Assembly (NCBI GenBank): GCA_005503065.1
Contig: SCOE01000020.1
Location: 40,246-104,245, forward strand
Source: Comamonadaceae bacterium ALPHA2B
GTDB lineage: Bacteria > Pseudomonadota > Gammaproteobacteria > Burkholderiales > Burkholderiaceae_C
Direction: 5' to 3'
DNA: 64,000 bases
In this document: positions 1-9,139 of the stretch, one piece after another
Numbering within the stretch: position 1 is the first letter of the stretch
Layout: each line of letters opens with the position of its first letter
The notes under the pieces: generated by a model
Told to the model about the DNA's origin: nothing
What the model saw: the letters and a program-made list of their open reading frames with translations, nothing else
The model's database searches: none
Translations under genes and position numbers: made by a program

Positions 1-945
1 AGGCCGGACGTGGTCTGGGTCACCGAGCCGCCGCTGTTCTGCACGCCCGCCGCGCTGGCGTTCTGCCGCATGCGTGGTGCGGCCTCGTGGCTGCACATCC
101 AGGACTACGAGGTCGACGCGGCCTTCGCGCTCGGCGTGCTCAAGGGCGAACGCGCCAAGCGGGCCGTTCTTGCGCTGGAGCGCTGGCTGATGCAGCGCTT
201 CGACCGGGTCTCCACCATTTCGCAGCGCATGCTGGACCGGGCGCGCAGCAAGGGCGTGCCCGAGCCCCGCCTGGTGTCGTTGCCCAACTGGGCGGACATC
301 GCCGCCATCCGGCCGCTCGAGCGCAGGAGCCGGTTCCGCGAGCAGCTGGGCATCCGCGACGACCAGGTCGTCGCACTGTACTCGGGCAACATGGGCGGCA
401 AGCAGGGGCTCGAGATCCTGGGCGACTGCGCGCTCGCGCTGCGCGACCGCACCGACATCCATTTCGTCTTCTGCGGTTCCGGGCCCGCGCGCGAGGCGCT
501 GGAGGCGCGCTGCGCCGGGTTGCCCCGGGTGAGTTTCCTGAACCTGCAGCCCGTCGAGGAACTGGGTGAGCTGCTCGGATTGGCCGACATCCATCTGCTG
601 CCGCAGCGTGCGGATGCGGCGGATCTGGTGATGCCCTCCAAGCTCACAGGCATGCTTAGCAGCGGCCGGCCCGTGATCGCCACGGCCCACGAAGGCACCG
701 AACTGGCCACCGTGGTGTCCCGATGCGGCCTGGTCGTACCGCCCGAAGAGCCCGAGGCCCTCGTGGATGCGATTCGCACCCTGGCGTCTGCGCCCGAGCA
801 GCGTGTTCGATTCGGCTTGGCCGCACGTGAATACGCCGAGGAGCACCTGGACCAAGGCGCAGTGCTCAGGCGGTTCGAGTCGGCGCTCGAGAGCGTTGTG
901 AAACACGTCGCCAGCGCAGCGGCGGAGCGCGTGCGGACCTCCTGA
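1..945 (+). CDS. Glycosyltransferase family 1/4 (WcaI-like), 5' end outside window
   Basis: This is the C-terminal part of a GT-B fold glycosyltransferase, open from base 1, so the true start lies upstream of the window. The visible 314 codons include the end of the acceptor domain and a complete donor-binding half. Typical elements are VALYSGNMGGKQG, FVFCGSGP, a DIHLLPQ segment, VMPSKLTGMLSSGRPVIA and GLVVPPEEPEAL, as in the WcaI group of sugar transferases. It probably adds a sugar to a lipid-linked exopolysaccharide repeat unit at the inner face of the cytoplasmic membrane. It faces the wza-wzb-wzc export genes across a shared terminator, which supports an exopolysaccharide role. The exact sugar cannot be told. 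Confidence 0.85.
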   Translation, partial: RPDVVWVTEPPLFCTPAALAFCRMRGAASWLHIQDYEVDAAFALGVLKGERAKRAVLALERWLMQRFDRVSTISQRMLDRARSKGVPEPRLVSLPNWADIAAIRPLERRSRFREQLGIRDDQVVALYSGNMGGKQGLEILGDCALALRDRTDIHFVFCGSGPAREALEARCAGLPRVSFLNLQPVEELGELLGLADIHLLPQRADAADLVMPSKLTGMLSSGRPVIATAHEGTELATVVSRCGLVVPPEEPEALVDAIRTLASAPEQRVRFGLAAREYAEEHLDQGAVLRRFESALESVVKHVASAAAERVRTS

Positions 946-992
946 AGGCGTCCGCCAGGTGGGACGCCGCCGCGCGCAGCCCTCGCCCCCCA

Positions 993-1026
993 AAGAAGAA
1001 AGGCGCCTTGCGGCGCCTTTCTTCTT
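993..1026. terminator. Bidirectional rho-independent terminator
   Basis: A perfect 15-bp stem (AAGAAGAAAGGCGCC at 993-1007 and its complement at 1012-1026) closes a TTGC loop. The A-rich and T-rich ends of the stem allow termination in both directions. It lies between the stops of the converging glycosyltransferase and wzc genes. Confidence 0.85.
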
Positions 1027-1028
1027 GC

Positions 1029-3305
1029 TCACTGCTCTTCCGGCAGGATGCTCTCGTAGTTGTAGTTGGTGTAGCGGTAGCGTCCGTACTTGTAGGTGCT
1101 GAAGTTGCGGCGCTTGGCGTCCATGCCGTTGAGCAGCACCCCGCTGGCAACCTTGCCGCCGAGCGACAGGCGACGGGTGCTCTCGCGCAATTCACCCAAC
1201 GTCGACACCGAAGCGCGCGCCACCAGCAGCACCGTACCCGCCTGGGCGGCGACGGTGGTCGCGTCCGAAGCCACCAGGACTGGCGGGGTATCGATGACGA
1301 CCAAGTCGTACTGTTCCGAAAGGCGCTCGAGCACGCTGTGGAAGGACGCCGAAGTCAGCAGTTCCGCCGGATTGGGCGGCAGCTGGCCGGTCGCCAGGAA
1401 GTCGAGGCTCTGCACCACGTCGCGGTGGACCGTCTGCTGGACCGTGAGGCTGCCCGCAATGAGTTCGGAGAGTCCTCCGTGGCGCTGCAGGCCAAGGTAC
1501 TGGTGCAGGTGGCCGCGCCGAAGGTCGGCGTCGATCAGCAGTGTCTTCTTGCCGGCTGCAGCCATCAGCGCCGCGAAGTTCGCCGTTACGAAGCTCTTGC
1601 CGACTCCCGGGGTCGGCCCGGTGATCATGACGCGGTTGTTCGGCGACTCGAGCATCGCGAACTGCATCGCCGTGCGCAGGCTGCGCAGGCTTTCCACCGC
1701 GGGCTCGTCGGGCTGCTCGACCGCCAGCAGCCGCACGCCCGTCGCCCCGGTGAGTCGGCGCTGTCCGATCGACGTCTGCGCCTTGCTGTGCGGGATCGAC
1801 GAGAACACCGGTAGGTGGATGTTCTCTTCAACCTCCATGGGATCGCGCAGCCGCTGCTCCACCAGGGCGCTGCGCAGCAGCGCCAGCAGGAGGCCCGCCA
1901 CCAGGCCCGCGCCCAGCGAGCCCAGCACGATCAGGCGCCGGTTGGGCTTGATGGGCAGCTCAGGCTGCGCGGCCGCATCGAGCAGACGCACCGTCCCGAC
2001 CTTGCCTTCCTTGACCAGGCGCAGTTGCAGGGCCTGGTTCAGCAGGGATTGGTAGAGGCCGGTGTTCACGCGCACCTCGCGCTCCATCCGGACGGCATCC
2101 TGCTGAACGGCGGGCAGCCCCTTGATACGGGACTGGATGTCGGCGATCTGCCGCGCATAGGCGGCAATCTGCGCGTCCAGCGTCTGTACGGTCGGGTGGG
2201 CGGCGGTGTAGCGGCTCTCGAGTTCGCGGCGCTTCTGCTGCGCCTCGAGCATCTTGGTCTGCAGCTCGACGGAGTTGGTCAGGATCAGCTTCGCCTCCTC
2301 GTCGAAGGCGACCGTGCCCTTCTGGTTGCGGTAGCGGTTGTAGATCTCTTCGGACTGCTCGAGCTGCTTCCTGTACAAGGGCAGTTGCACGTCCAGGAAG
2401 GCAAGAGTCTTCTGTGCTTCGGCCGCCTTGCGTTCGATGTTCTGGTTCACGTACTGCGTGCCGATGGCATTCAGCACGCGTGTCAGCCGCTCAGGATCGG
2501 TGTCTTGCAGGGTGGCACTGATGACACCCGACTGCCGGCCGCGTTCCGCCAGGATGAGCTGGCCCTGCAGGTTCTCGATCGTCGCCAGGGTCGGCGAACG
2601 CACGATCACGAATTGCGCGCCGGGCTTGCCGTCGAGGCGATCGACCAGCAGTTCGAGCTTCCTGCCGGCCGGCTGCAGCGTGGTCTGGAGCAGCTGCCCC
2701 ACGCTGCCCTCGATCGGCTGGCTCAGGCCCCGGTGCGAGAGCGAAAACCGGCCGCCTTCCTGCGCCGTGAGAATGAAGGTCGTGCTCTCGAAGGCCGGCG
2801 GAACATTGAAGCGGCTGACCTCGATGCGTTCCGTGCCCGACGTGTAGCCGCCGAAGCCGAGGAAGCCGGGGTTGGACAGCGCCGTGGCGCGACGCGACAG
2901 CCAGCCACCAATCAGCGGCACGTAGCGCGGGTGCGCTTCGATGTACAGGTGGGTGGCCTCGACGGCGTTGCCCACGATCATGCGCGAACGCATGATCTCC
3001 ATCTCGGCGCTGGCCAACGTCTTGACGTCGAACAGCGAACTCGCCTCGCCCAGGAAGCTCTTGGTGGCGCTGGACTCGGGGGTGTCCTCGACCTGCACCA
3101 GCAAATTGGCCTCGTAGACCGGCCGCGTCAAGTAGGCGTAGGCGACGCCGCAGGCAAGGATCACCAGCGTCACGATGGCGATCAGCCACCGGTTGGCGGC
3201 CACGACATCGACGTAGTGGCCGAGTTCGACGTCCTCGCCGTCGGCGCCGCCCTGGAAGCCGGAGCCGAAGGAGGAAGAGGGAGGGGTGACAGTCGATGAC
3301 TTCAT
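1029..3305 (-). CDS. wzc: Polysaccharide copolymerase / tyrosine autokinase (Wzc/BY-kinase)
   Basis: This 758-residue inner-membrane protein controls polymerisation and export of capsule or exopolysaccharide together with Wza. It has an N-terminal Wzz segment after about residue 30 with a first membrane helix (WLIAIVTLVILACGVAYAYL), a long coiled-coil periplasmic part, and a second helix (LIVLGSLGAGLVAGLLLALL). The cytoplasmic kinase domain carries Walker A GPTPGVGKS near residue 565, Walker A' LLIDADLRR and Walker B VVIDTPP. The C-terminus has the tyrosine cluster STYKYGRYRYTNYNY used for autophosphorylation. The ATG at 3305 overlaps the stop of the phosphatase gene upstream (ATGA), which fixes the start and suggests translational coupling. 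An in-frame open extension further upstream is just the phosphatase gene read in another frame. Confidence 0.93.
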   Translation of the reverse strand: MKSSTVTPPSSSFGSGFQGGADGEDVELGHYVDVVAANRWLIAIVTLVILACGVAYAYLTRPVYEANLLVQVEDTPESSATKSFLGEASSLFDVKTLASAEMEIMRSRMIVGNAVEATHLYIEAHPRYVPLIGGWLSRRATALSNPGFLGFGGYTSGTERIEVSRFNVPPAFESTTFILTAQEGGRFSLSHRGLSQPIEGSVGQLLQTTLQPAGRKLELLVDRLDGKPGAQFVIVRSPTLATIENLQGQLILAERGRQSGVISATLQDTDPERLTRVLNAIGTQYVNQNIERKAAEAQKTLAFLDVQLPLYRKQLEQSEEIYNRYRNQKGTVAFDEEAKLILTNSVELQTKMLEAQQKRRELESRYTAAHPTVQTLDAQIAAYARQIADIQSRIKGLPAVQQDAVRMEREVRVNTGLYQSLLNQALQLRLVKEGKVGTVRLLDAAAQPELPIKPNRRLIVLGSLGAGLVAGLLLALLRSALVEQRLRDPMEVEENIHLPVFSSIPHSKAQTSIGQRRLTGATGVRLLAVEQPDEPAVESLRSLRTAMQFAMLESPNNRVMITGPTPGVGKSFVTANFAALMAAAGKKTLLIDADLRRGHLHQYLGLQRHGGLSELIAGSLTVQQTVHRDVVQSLDFLATGQLPPNPAELLTSASFHSVLERLSEQYDLVVIDTPPVLVASDATTVAAQAGTVLLVARASVSTLGELRESTRRLSLGGKVASGVLLNGMDAKRRNFSTYKYGRYRYTNYNYESILPEEQ

Positions 3306-3751
3306 GATGTGGTCACTCTGGAGATTCGTTCGGCCCAGGCCTGGGCTCCTTGGTCGATCAGGGCCAGCGCGGTCTGGAAGGAGGCCAGGGTCCGCCGGTA
3401 GGGATCGGGCACATCGACCCGCAGCCGTTCGGTCAGGCGGAACACCTTGCCGGTGCTCTCCGGATGCCGCTGCTGGATCCAATGGCGCTGTGCACTCTCC
3501 ATCACGAGGACGAGGTCCGCCTCATGGCAGAGACGGGCGTCCAGCTGGCGGGCACGATGCTCGTCGATCGGCAGCCCGCGCGCCTGCATCAGCGCCCGGG
3601 CGGCTTCGTCGGCACTCGCGCCGACAAGAGCGTGGGTGCCTGCGGACGAAACATCGAAGCCCGGCAGGGCGGCGCCCATCACGCGCTCCGCCATGGGGCT
3701 GCGGCAGATGTTGCCTGTACACACGATGAGGATCCGCCGGATGGACACCAC
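3302..3751 (-). CDS. wzb: Low-molecular-weight protein tyrosine phosphatase (Wzb-like)
   Basis: This 149-residue cytoplasmic phosphatase should remove phosphate from the tyrosine cluster of the neighbouring Wzc kinase and so keep polysaccharide assembly cycling. The catalytic loop CTGNICRSP near the N-terminus shows the C-X5-R motif (Cys11, Arg17). The general acid is in VPDPYRR near residue 115. Length and motif order match the family. It lies 4 bases after wza and overlaps wzc by 4 bases, giving the order wza-wzb-wzc on the minus strand. Confidence 0.92.
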   Translation of the reverse strand: MVSIRRILIVCTGNICRSPMAERVMGAALPGFDVSSAGTHALVGASADEAARALMQARGLPIDEHRARQLDARLCHEADLVLVMESAQRHWIQQRHPESTGKVFRLTERLRVDVPDPYRRTLASFQTALALIDQGAQAWAERISRVTTS

Positions 3752-3755
3752 TTGC

Positions 3756-4928
3756 CTACCTGTAGGTGGCGCGGATGGTGTTGGCGGTCGTCGCGGACGG
3801 CAGGATCAGGCTCACGATCCGGTTCCAGCGCACGAGCGCGACGGGATCCACGTACACCACGTCCTTGGGCTCCAGCGGGAAGGTATCCGCCAGCGCCAGC
3901 GCGGTCGCGGTGCGCGCATCCAGGTGGAACACCGTCTGGGCGCCCTCGGGGCTGTTGCGCACCACGTAGATCTGCCGCGGGTTGGCCGTGCCGAGATCGA
4001 CCCCCCCCGCTTCGCCCAGCGCGTCGTTCAGGCTCAGGCGCCCGTTGCGCATCAGGATGGCTGCCGGACGAAGCACTTCGCCCATGACGAAGACCTTGCG
4101 GTCTTCGCGATTGCGCACCATCACCATGTCGCCATTCAGCAGGGGGATGCGCGTGGGGTCGACACCGACCTCGGCCATCTGCATCAGGTCGATGTTGGTG
4201 GTCTTGCTGCCGCGGGTCAGCGTGACGAAGGAGCGATCACCCGTCGACAGGATGCCGCCGGCGCGATTGATCGCCTCGGGCAAGGTCATGGGAATGTCGG
4301 TGAAGACCTGCAGCCCGGGGGTCCTCACCTCGCCCTCGACGTAGGCACGCTTGCTCCGGAAGGCCTGCACGCGAACGCTCACCTGCGGTTCGCGAAACAC
4401 CTTGGCCAGGCGCTTGGTCAGCGTGTCCTCGAGTTCCTGCACGGTCATTCCCTCGGCCTTCACGGTACCGGCGTAGGGGAAGGCGAGCTGCCCCGTGTCC
4501 GACACGATGAAGCCCGGCGCGGGCGACACGCTGGCAGGGTCGGCCACGGTGGTGGCCGGGATGGTGCTGGAGATCAGCTCGGGATGGTCGAACACCGTGA
4601 TGCCGATCACGTCGCCCACCCCGATCCGGTATTTCTCGGGTGTGCCGAGAAGCGCCAGGACGTCCTGGCTGACCGTGGTCGGCTGCCGGGACTTCATGCG
4701 GGTCACCAGTTCGGCATCGATCTCTCGAAGCGCACCTTCCGGCGGCGTGCCCTCGTCAGCCGCCGGAACGGCCGGCGGAAGCGCCGCCTTGGTGGAGTCA
4801 AAACCCGGTCCCACGGCTGCACAGCCCTGGAGAACCAGAACTGCCGCCGTCAAGCCGATCGCTAAAAATGTAGAAGTTCGTTCCAATCTTGGCCCCCAGC
4901 CGCATCCACAATTAGTACTTTTGGACAC
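3756..4928 (-). CDS. wza: Outer-membrane polysaccharide export lipoprotein (Wza/Poly_export family)
   Basis: The protein should form the octameric outer-membrane channel through which the polymer leaves the cell. A lipoprotein signal (FLAIGLTAAVLVLQGCAAV) ends at a lipobox LQGC. It is followed by a poly-export domain starting at YRIGVGDVIGITVFDHPEL and by SLBB-type segments (VYVEGEVRTPGL-like and VFVMGEVLRP). The frame used starts at a GTG at 4928. A TTG at 4886 would give a more usual signal peptide, and neither has a strong ribosome site, so the start is uncertain. It heads the wza-wzb-wzc unit. Confidence 0.88.
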   Translation of the reverse strand: MSKSTNCGCGWGPRLERTSTFLAIGLTAAVLVLQGCAAVGPGFDSTKAALPPAVPAADEGTPPEGALREIDAELVTRMKSRQPTTVSQDVLALLGTPEKYRIGVGDVIGITVFDHPELISSTIPATTVADPASVSPAPGFIVSDTGQLAFPYAGTVKAEGMTVQELEDTLTKRLAKVFREPQVSVRVQAFRSKRAYVEGEVRTPGLQVFTDIPMTLPEAINRAGGILSTGDRSFVTLTRGSKTTNIDLMQMAEVGVDPTRIPLLNGDMVMVRNREDRKVFVMGEVLRPAAILMRNGRLSLNDALGEAGGVDLGTANPRQIYVVRNSPEGAQTVFHLDARTATALALADTFPLEPKDVVYVDPVALVRWNRIVSLILPSATTANTIRATYR

Positions 4929-5063
4929 AGTTCCGACTGTAACCTACGAATTGGAAAGCGCCTAAATGTTTCTTGGGTTACATCGTATGGCTGGTGGGAA
5001 TTTGCCCGTTCCATCCACTATTTCGAGGATCCGGACGGCACGACGGCCCCGGAGAAAGGGGGC
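4929..5063 (-). promoter_or_regulatory. Putative control region of the wza-wzb-wzc unit with inverted repeat
   Basis: The 135-base gap upstream of wza is visibly richer in A and T than its surroundings. It contains an inverted repeat, TGTAACC at 4938-4944 and GGTTACA at 4976-4982, whose half-sites are about 38 bases apart. Such spacing could suit a dimeric or looping regulator. No convincing -35/-10 pair was identified, so promoter position is an inference from context. Confidence 0.35.
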
Positions 5064-6344
5064 TCAGTCCGCCTGTGCGGCGCGCTTCCAGGCCTCGGCA
5101 GCCTGGGTGGGATCGTCCCGATCCTCCGCCAGTCGAGCGAGGGCCGACCAGGCCCGACGGTGCAGCGCAGCATCCTGAAGGCCCAGGCCGGCCTGGGTCA
5201 GAAGCTGCTGCGCCTTGCCCCACAGCTGCCGCTTCATGCAGGCCATGCCAGCCAGATACTGCAGGTTGGGATCGCGCGGATTCGCCCGCTGGGCCGCCTC
5301 GATGCGCGCCAGCCAGTCGCCGTCGACGGTGTCGAGCCCCGCCTCCAGCGCGCGGACGAGCCGCACCCGCAGCGTGTCGCTCAGGGCGGCCGGCTGGTCC
5401 GCCGCGAGCTCCCACACCGGGAGCAGCCAGGTCCGCGCGAGGGCCAGGTCGCCATGCAAGGCCACCATCCGCTGCGCGGCCTGGATCGCCACCTCCGGTG
5501 TCTCCCGCTCCGCAGGCTCCAGCTGGGACCAGGCCCGACGCAGTTGCTCGGTGTCGTGGGCGCCGGCGATCAGGTCGGACGCCAGCCCTCGCACGATGCT
5601 CTGCGCCCCTGCTTCCGGGAAGGCCCGGTGCTTGGCCAGCAGCCGCGCGGTTTCGAGCGCTTCCAGCGTGCGGCGCTCCTGACGTGCGGCCTTGAGCCGC
5701 AGCCGCAGCGCCAGCGTGCGGCGCTGGGCACCCTGGGGCAGCTCGGCGAGCCGCGCCAGGGCCCCGGCAGGGTCGCGGTCCTCCAGCGCCCAGCGGGCGG
5801 CCCGCAGCTGGACGCCCTCACGCGTTTCCGGCGGCAACGGCGGCGCGCCGCGCTCCTCCCCATCGTTCAAGGCCTGCTGCAGGTGCGCGTCGCGCGCCGC
5901 ACGGTCCTGCAGCGCCTGCGCCCCCTCCGCCGCCAGCAGGTGGGCCAGGATGCGCACCTGCTGGGCCTGCGGCAGGCGCGCGTCCAGCGCGGCCAGCATG
6001 CGTTCCTGCGACAGCGCGGCCTGCGCTGCCTTGCGGGCGCGCGTGAAGCGGCCGGCCAGCAACTGCGCCATGGCATCGAGCAGCGCCGCGTGCAGCGCAC
6101 GCTCCTTCTGCAGCAGCCGCCACTGGCGCGCCTGGCGCGGCAGCGAGAACAACGCAGCCAGCGCCCGCAGGGCCAGGTGCAGCAGCACGAAGAGCACCAC
6201 CAGCGTCAGCAGCACGAGGTTGAGCGACAGGTCCACCCGCGTGGGTGGCCAGAACACCGTGATCGTGCCCTGGTTGTTGCCCGCGAACAGGGCCACCGCG
6301 GCAGCGATGCCGAACAGGGCCAGGAGCCACAGGGCCGCGCGCAT
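5064..6344 (-). CDS. hemY: HemY-like membrane protein with tetratricopeptide repeats
   Basis: This 426-residue protein has two N-terminal membrane helices (MRAALWLLALFGIAAAVALFAG and LNLVLLTLVVLFVLLHLALRAL) with the conserved GTITVFWPP segment between them. A long periplasmic or membrane-associated helical region resembling TPR units follows (LARLAELP, LQYLAGMACMKRQLWGKAQQLL). It belongs to the proteobacterial HemY_N family found at the end of hem operons. It is unrelated to Bacillus HemY protoporphyrinogen oxidase, and its precise role in haem synthesis is not established. The ATG at 6344 overlaps the hemX stop. Confidence 0.88.
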   Translation of the reverse strand: MRAALWLLALFGIAAAVALFAGNNQGTITVFWPPTRVDLSLNLVLLTLVVLFVLLHLALRALAALFSLPRQARQWRLLQKERALHAALLDAMAQLLAGRFTRARKAAQAALSQERMLAALDARLPQAQQVRILAHLLAAEGAQALQDRAARDAHLQQALNDGEERGAPPLPPETREGVQLRAARWALEDRDPAGALARLAELPQGAQRRTLALRLRLKAARQERRTLEALETARLLAKHRAFPEAGAQSIVRGLASDLIAGAHDTEQLRRAWSQLEPAERETPEVAIQAAQRMVALHGDLALARTWLLPVWELAADQPAALSDTLRVRLVRALEAGLDTVDGDWLARIEAAQRANPRDPNLQYLAGMACMKRQLWGKAQQLLTQAGLGLQDAALHRRAWSALARLAEDRDDPTQAAEAWKRAAQAD

Positions 6345-7426
6345 CAGCGGCCCGCCGCCGCGGTGGTCAGCGCCGCGAGCGTGTCGTCGATGCGAGGGGG
6401 TGCCGACGCCCTGACCGCCGCCTGGACCTGCTGCAGCAGCGTCGCCGCCTGCTGCACGCGGCGCGAGGCCGGGTCGAAGTAGCGGTTGAGCGAGGCCGAC
6501 ACCGAGGCGAGTTCGGTGCGTGCATCGTCGACCTGCCGCGACAGCAGCGCCAGACGCGCGTTGAGCAGCTTGAGCTTCAGGTTCTCGCGCAGGAAGAAGG
6601 TCTGGTCGGGCGACAGCAGCACCGCCTCGGGCCGGTCGACGCGCGACACGCGCACCAGCGAGCGCAGTTCGTTGCGCGCACTCAGCAGGATGCGCTCCCA
6701 CCACGCCGCGTCGGCCGGGATCGCCTCGATCTGCCAGGCATCGCCGCCGCCGGCGCCACGCACGGCCACGGCGTTGAGCGGCGGCAGGTCGTCCACGCTG
6801 CGCAGCAGGTCGTCCAGTCTCGCCAGTGCCTCGCCGCCATCGCCGCTGGCGGTGGCGCGGATGCGGTCGGCGTCGCGCTGCATGGCGCGCTGCAGCGGCG
6901 CCAGGCGGGGCTGGGCGGCGCGCGCGATGCGCTGTTCGCCGGCCTTCAGCGCAGCCAGCAGCGGCTGCACGTTGCCCGTGACCTGGGTCTGCTCCTGCGC
7001 GAGGCGCACCGCGGACTCGATGTCGACCACCAGGTTCTCGTCGCGCGAGCGCGAGAGGCTCTGCATCAGTTCCTCGAGCTGGCTGCGCTGCAGCGCCACC
7101 TCGGCGACGCGTGTCTCCATGAGGGCCAGCCGACCGGCGGTGTCGCGCACGACGTCCTGGGCCTGGCGCGCAAGGGCACGGGCCTCGGCGGCTTGCATGG
7201 TGGCATCGGCGCTCTGGCGCGCGAGTTGCTCCTGCATGCCGCCCACCTTCTGCCACAGCACGATGGCCATCACCAGCGCCACCACGGCGATCAGGGCCAG
7301 CAGGCCGAGGCCGATGCGCGCGAGCGCCACGGCACCCGCCTCGGGGGCCGGCACCACCACCGCCGGCAACTGCCCGCGGCCCACGGCATCGGGTGCGGAG
7401 TCGTCAGGCAGGGGAGCAGCAGTCAT
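6344..7426 (-). CDS. hemX: HemX-like protein (uroporphyrin-III C-methyltransferase family annotation)
   Basis: This 360-residue protein has one N-terminal membrane helix (LARIGLGLLALIAVVALVMAIVLW), a coiled-coil stretch (about residues 60-130) and the conserved HemX domain including PDQTFFLRENLKLKLLNARLALLSR. Databases often label this family as uroporphyrinogen methyltransferase, but no SAM-dependent methyltransferase motif is visible, so a catalytic role is doubtful. It lies between hemD and hemY with 4-base ATGA overlaps on both sides. This suggests a translationally coupled haem operon. Confidence 0.88.
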   Translation of the reverse strand: MTAAPLPDDSAPDAVGRGQLPAVVVPAPEAGAVALARIGLGLLALIAVVALVMAIVLWQKVGGMQEQLARQSADATMQAAEARALARQAQDVVRDTAGRLALMETRVAEVALQRSQLEELMQSLSRSRDENLVVDIESAVRLAQEQTQVTGNVQPLLAALKAGEQRIARAAQPRLAPLQRAMQRDADRIRATASGDGGEALARLDDLLRSVDDLPPLNAVAVRGAGGGDAWQIEAIPADAAWWERILLSARNELRSLVRVSRVDRPEAVLLSPDQTFFLRENLKLKLLNARLALLSRQVDDARTELASVSASLNRYFDPASRRVQQAATLLQQVQAAVRASAPPRIDDTLAALTTAAAGR

Positions 7427-8229
7427 TGAAAAGATTCTATCGACGCGACCAGCGCGTCCAGGCTCGCGGGAACCTCGTGCACGGAGCCGAAACCCGCGGC
7501 ACGCGCGGCCTGCGCGATGCGCGGATGCGTGGCCCAGGCGCGCGCGCCGCCCCAGTCGATGCCGGGCAGAGCAGCCAAAAGATAAGCGATCGCCTCCGAG
7601 CTGCTGAACAGCCAAGCGGGCCCCGCACTGCGCGTGCTCGCAACCGCCAGCGCGCGCGCAGCATCGCCCAGTTGCGGCGGCAGCCGCCGGTAGACGACCG
7701 CCGTATCCACCGCCACGCCTGCCGCTGCGAGCGTGCTGGCCAGCCAGTCGCGTCCCGCCGGCTGCCCTGCGGCATCGCTGCCGCGCACACGCAGCACGCG
7801 CGCCCCTGCCGGCAGTTGGCCGTGCACCTGCGCCCACAGGGCCTCGGAGTCGAAGCGGCCCGCCGAGGTCGGCGGCACATCGATGCGCTCCGGCGGCACC
7901 CCGGCGTCCGCCAGCGCCTGCGCCGTCCCGGGGCCGGTGGCCCAGCAGCGCGCATTAGCTATCGAATCAATAGCATCATGCGCCCGTCCGGCGGTCGCTT
8001 CAGCCCGATTCAGCTTGAAGAATCCATCGACGGCCGCTGCGCTCACGAACATCAGGGCGGCGTAGGGCCGGGCGTCGAGCGGGCCGGTGGACATGCCCGG
8101 CAGCAACGGCGCGATCTCGATCAGCGGCAGGGCCACGGCTTCGATGCCGCGGGCGTTCAGGGCCTCGACCCACCGGGCCGCTTCGCGCGCCGGCCGGGTC
8201 ACGATCACCCGAAGCGGCGTGCCGGTCAT
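7423..8229 (-). CDS. hemD: Uroporphyrinogen-III synthase carrying an in-frame repeat element
   Basis: The enzyme inverts ring D and cyclises hydroxymethylbilane to uroporphyrinogen III in the cytoplasm. The N-terminus (LRVIVTRPAREAARWVEALNARG) and the block near residue 220 (AWLFSSSEAIAYL) are typical of this poorly conserved family. Length is 268 residues. Codons for about residues 70-91 coincide with a copy of the dispersed repeat described at 7957-8018, read from the opposite strand. That segment (for example RAEATAGRAHDAIDS) is therefore probably a tolerated surface insertion. It follows hemC by 7 bases. Confidence 0.88.
   Translation of the reverse strand: MTGTPLRVIVTRPAREAARWVEALNARGIEAVALPLIEIAPLLPGMSTGPLDARPYAALMFVSAAAVDGFFKLNRAEATAGRAHDAIDSIANARCWATGPGTAQALADAGVPPERIDVPPTSAGRFDSEALWAQVHGQLPAGARVLRVRGSDAAGQPAGRDWLASTLAAAGVAVDTAVVYRRLPPQLGDAARALAVASTRSAGPAWLFSSSEAIAYLLAALPGIDWGGARAWATHPRIAQAARAAGFGSVHEVPASLDALVASIESFQ
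7957..8018 (+). repeat. Dispersed Comamonadaceae-type repeat, copy inside hemD
   Basis: The head GCTAT-N7-ATAGC is followed by the GCGCCCG/CGG arm region and ends in a GATTCAGCTTGAA-like tail. The order and orientation match the copies at 50828 and 62266. The element lies fully within hemD and keeps its reading frame open. Confidence 0.7.
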
Positions 8230-8236
8230 GGCCGCT

Positions 8237-9139
8237 TCAACGCGCGCCCTGGGCCTGCAGCGCAGCCGCGACCCGCGTGCCCAGCGCCTCGGCCTGCGCC
8301 AGGTCCTCGACCGTTGCCTCGGCCTGGGCGTGCAGCAACGGCGCGGCCTGGCCGGCGTCGCCCCAGGCGGCGGCCAGATGCAGGCCGCCTTCAGTGACGC
8401 GGGCGTGCGCGGCCAGGGGCATCGAGCAGCTGCCGCCCATGGCGCGGCTCACCGCACGTTCGGCCGCGGTGGCCAGCCAGGTCGGGCGGTGCGCCAGGGG
8501 CGCCAGTGCGGCGACCAGCTCGGGCCGGCCGCTGCGGATCTCGATGCCCAGCGCGCCCTGCCCGGCCGCCGGCAGCATCGTCGCGGCATCGAAGCACTGG
8601 CGGATGCGTGCTTCCAGGCCCAGGCGCTTGAGGCCCGCGGCGGCCAGCACGATGGCCGCGTACTGGCCTTCGTCGAGCTTGCGCAGCCGCGTGTCGAGGT
8701 TGCCGCGCAGGGGCTCGATGCGCAGGTCCGGGCGCAGCGCGCGCAGCAGCACCGTGCGGCGCAGGCTGGAGGTGCCGACCACCGCGCCCTCGGGCAACAC
8801 GTCGAGCGAGGCGTAGTGCGACGAGACGAAGGCGTCGCGCGGGTCCTCGCGCTCCAGCACGCAGGCCAGCGCGAAGCCCGGCGGCAGGTCCATGGGCACG
8901 TCCTTGAGCGAGTGCACGGCGATGTCGGCGCGGCCGTCGTGCAGGGCCGCTTCGAGTTCCTTCACGAACAGCCCCTTGCCGCCGACCTTGCTCAGCGTGC
9001 GGTCGAGGATCTGGTCGCCGGTGGTGGTCATTCCGAGCAGGTCCACGGTGTGGCCCTGTTCTTGCAGGAGGGCGCGCACATGCTCGGCCTGCCAGAGGGC
9101 CAGGCGGCTTTCGCGCGTGGCGATCACGATGTGGGTCAC
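8237..9139 (-). CDS. hemC: Hydroxymethylbilane synthase (porphobilinogen deaminase)
   Basis: This 300-residue cytoplasmic enzyme joins four porphobilinogen units into hydroxymethylbilane. Conserved blocks are [66 protein letters not shown] and the dipyrromethane cofactor site [10 protein letters not shown] chose the GTG at 9139 because it starts exactly at the family's N-terminus and no ATG lies between it and an implausible 83-residue upstream extension. It begins the hemC-hemD-hemX-hemY unit and is divergent from ppc. Confidence 0.92.
   Translation of the reverse strand: MTHIVIATRESRLALWQAEHVRALLQEQGHTVDLLGMTTTGDQILDRTLSKVGGKGLFVKELEAALHDGRADIAVHSLKDVPMDLPPGFALACVLEREDPRDAFVSSHYASLDVLPEGAVVGTSSLRRTVLLRALRPDLRIEPLRGNLDTRLRKLDEGQYAAIVLAAAGLKRLGLEARIRQCFDAATMLPAAGQGALGIEIRSGRPELVAALAPLAHRPTWLATAAERAVSRAMGGSCSMPLAAHARVTEGGLHLAAAWGDAGQAAPLLHAQAEATVEDLAQAEALGTRVAAALQAQGAR

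Noticed and set aside
6344..7426. HemX as a true uroporphyrin-III methyltransferase
   Set aside because: No SAM-binding or SUMT motifs are present; the label comes from old database naming.
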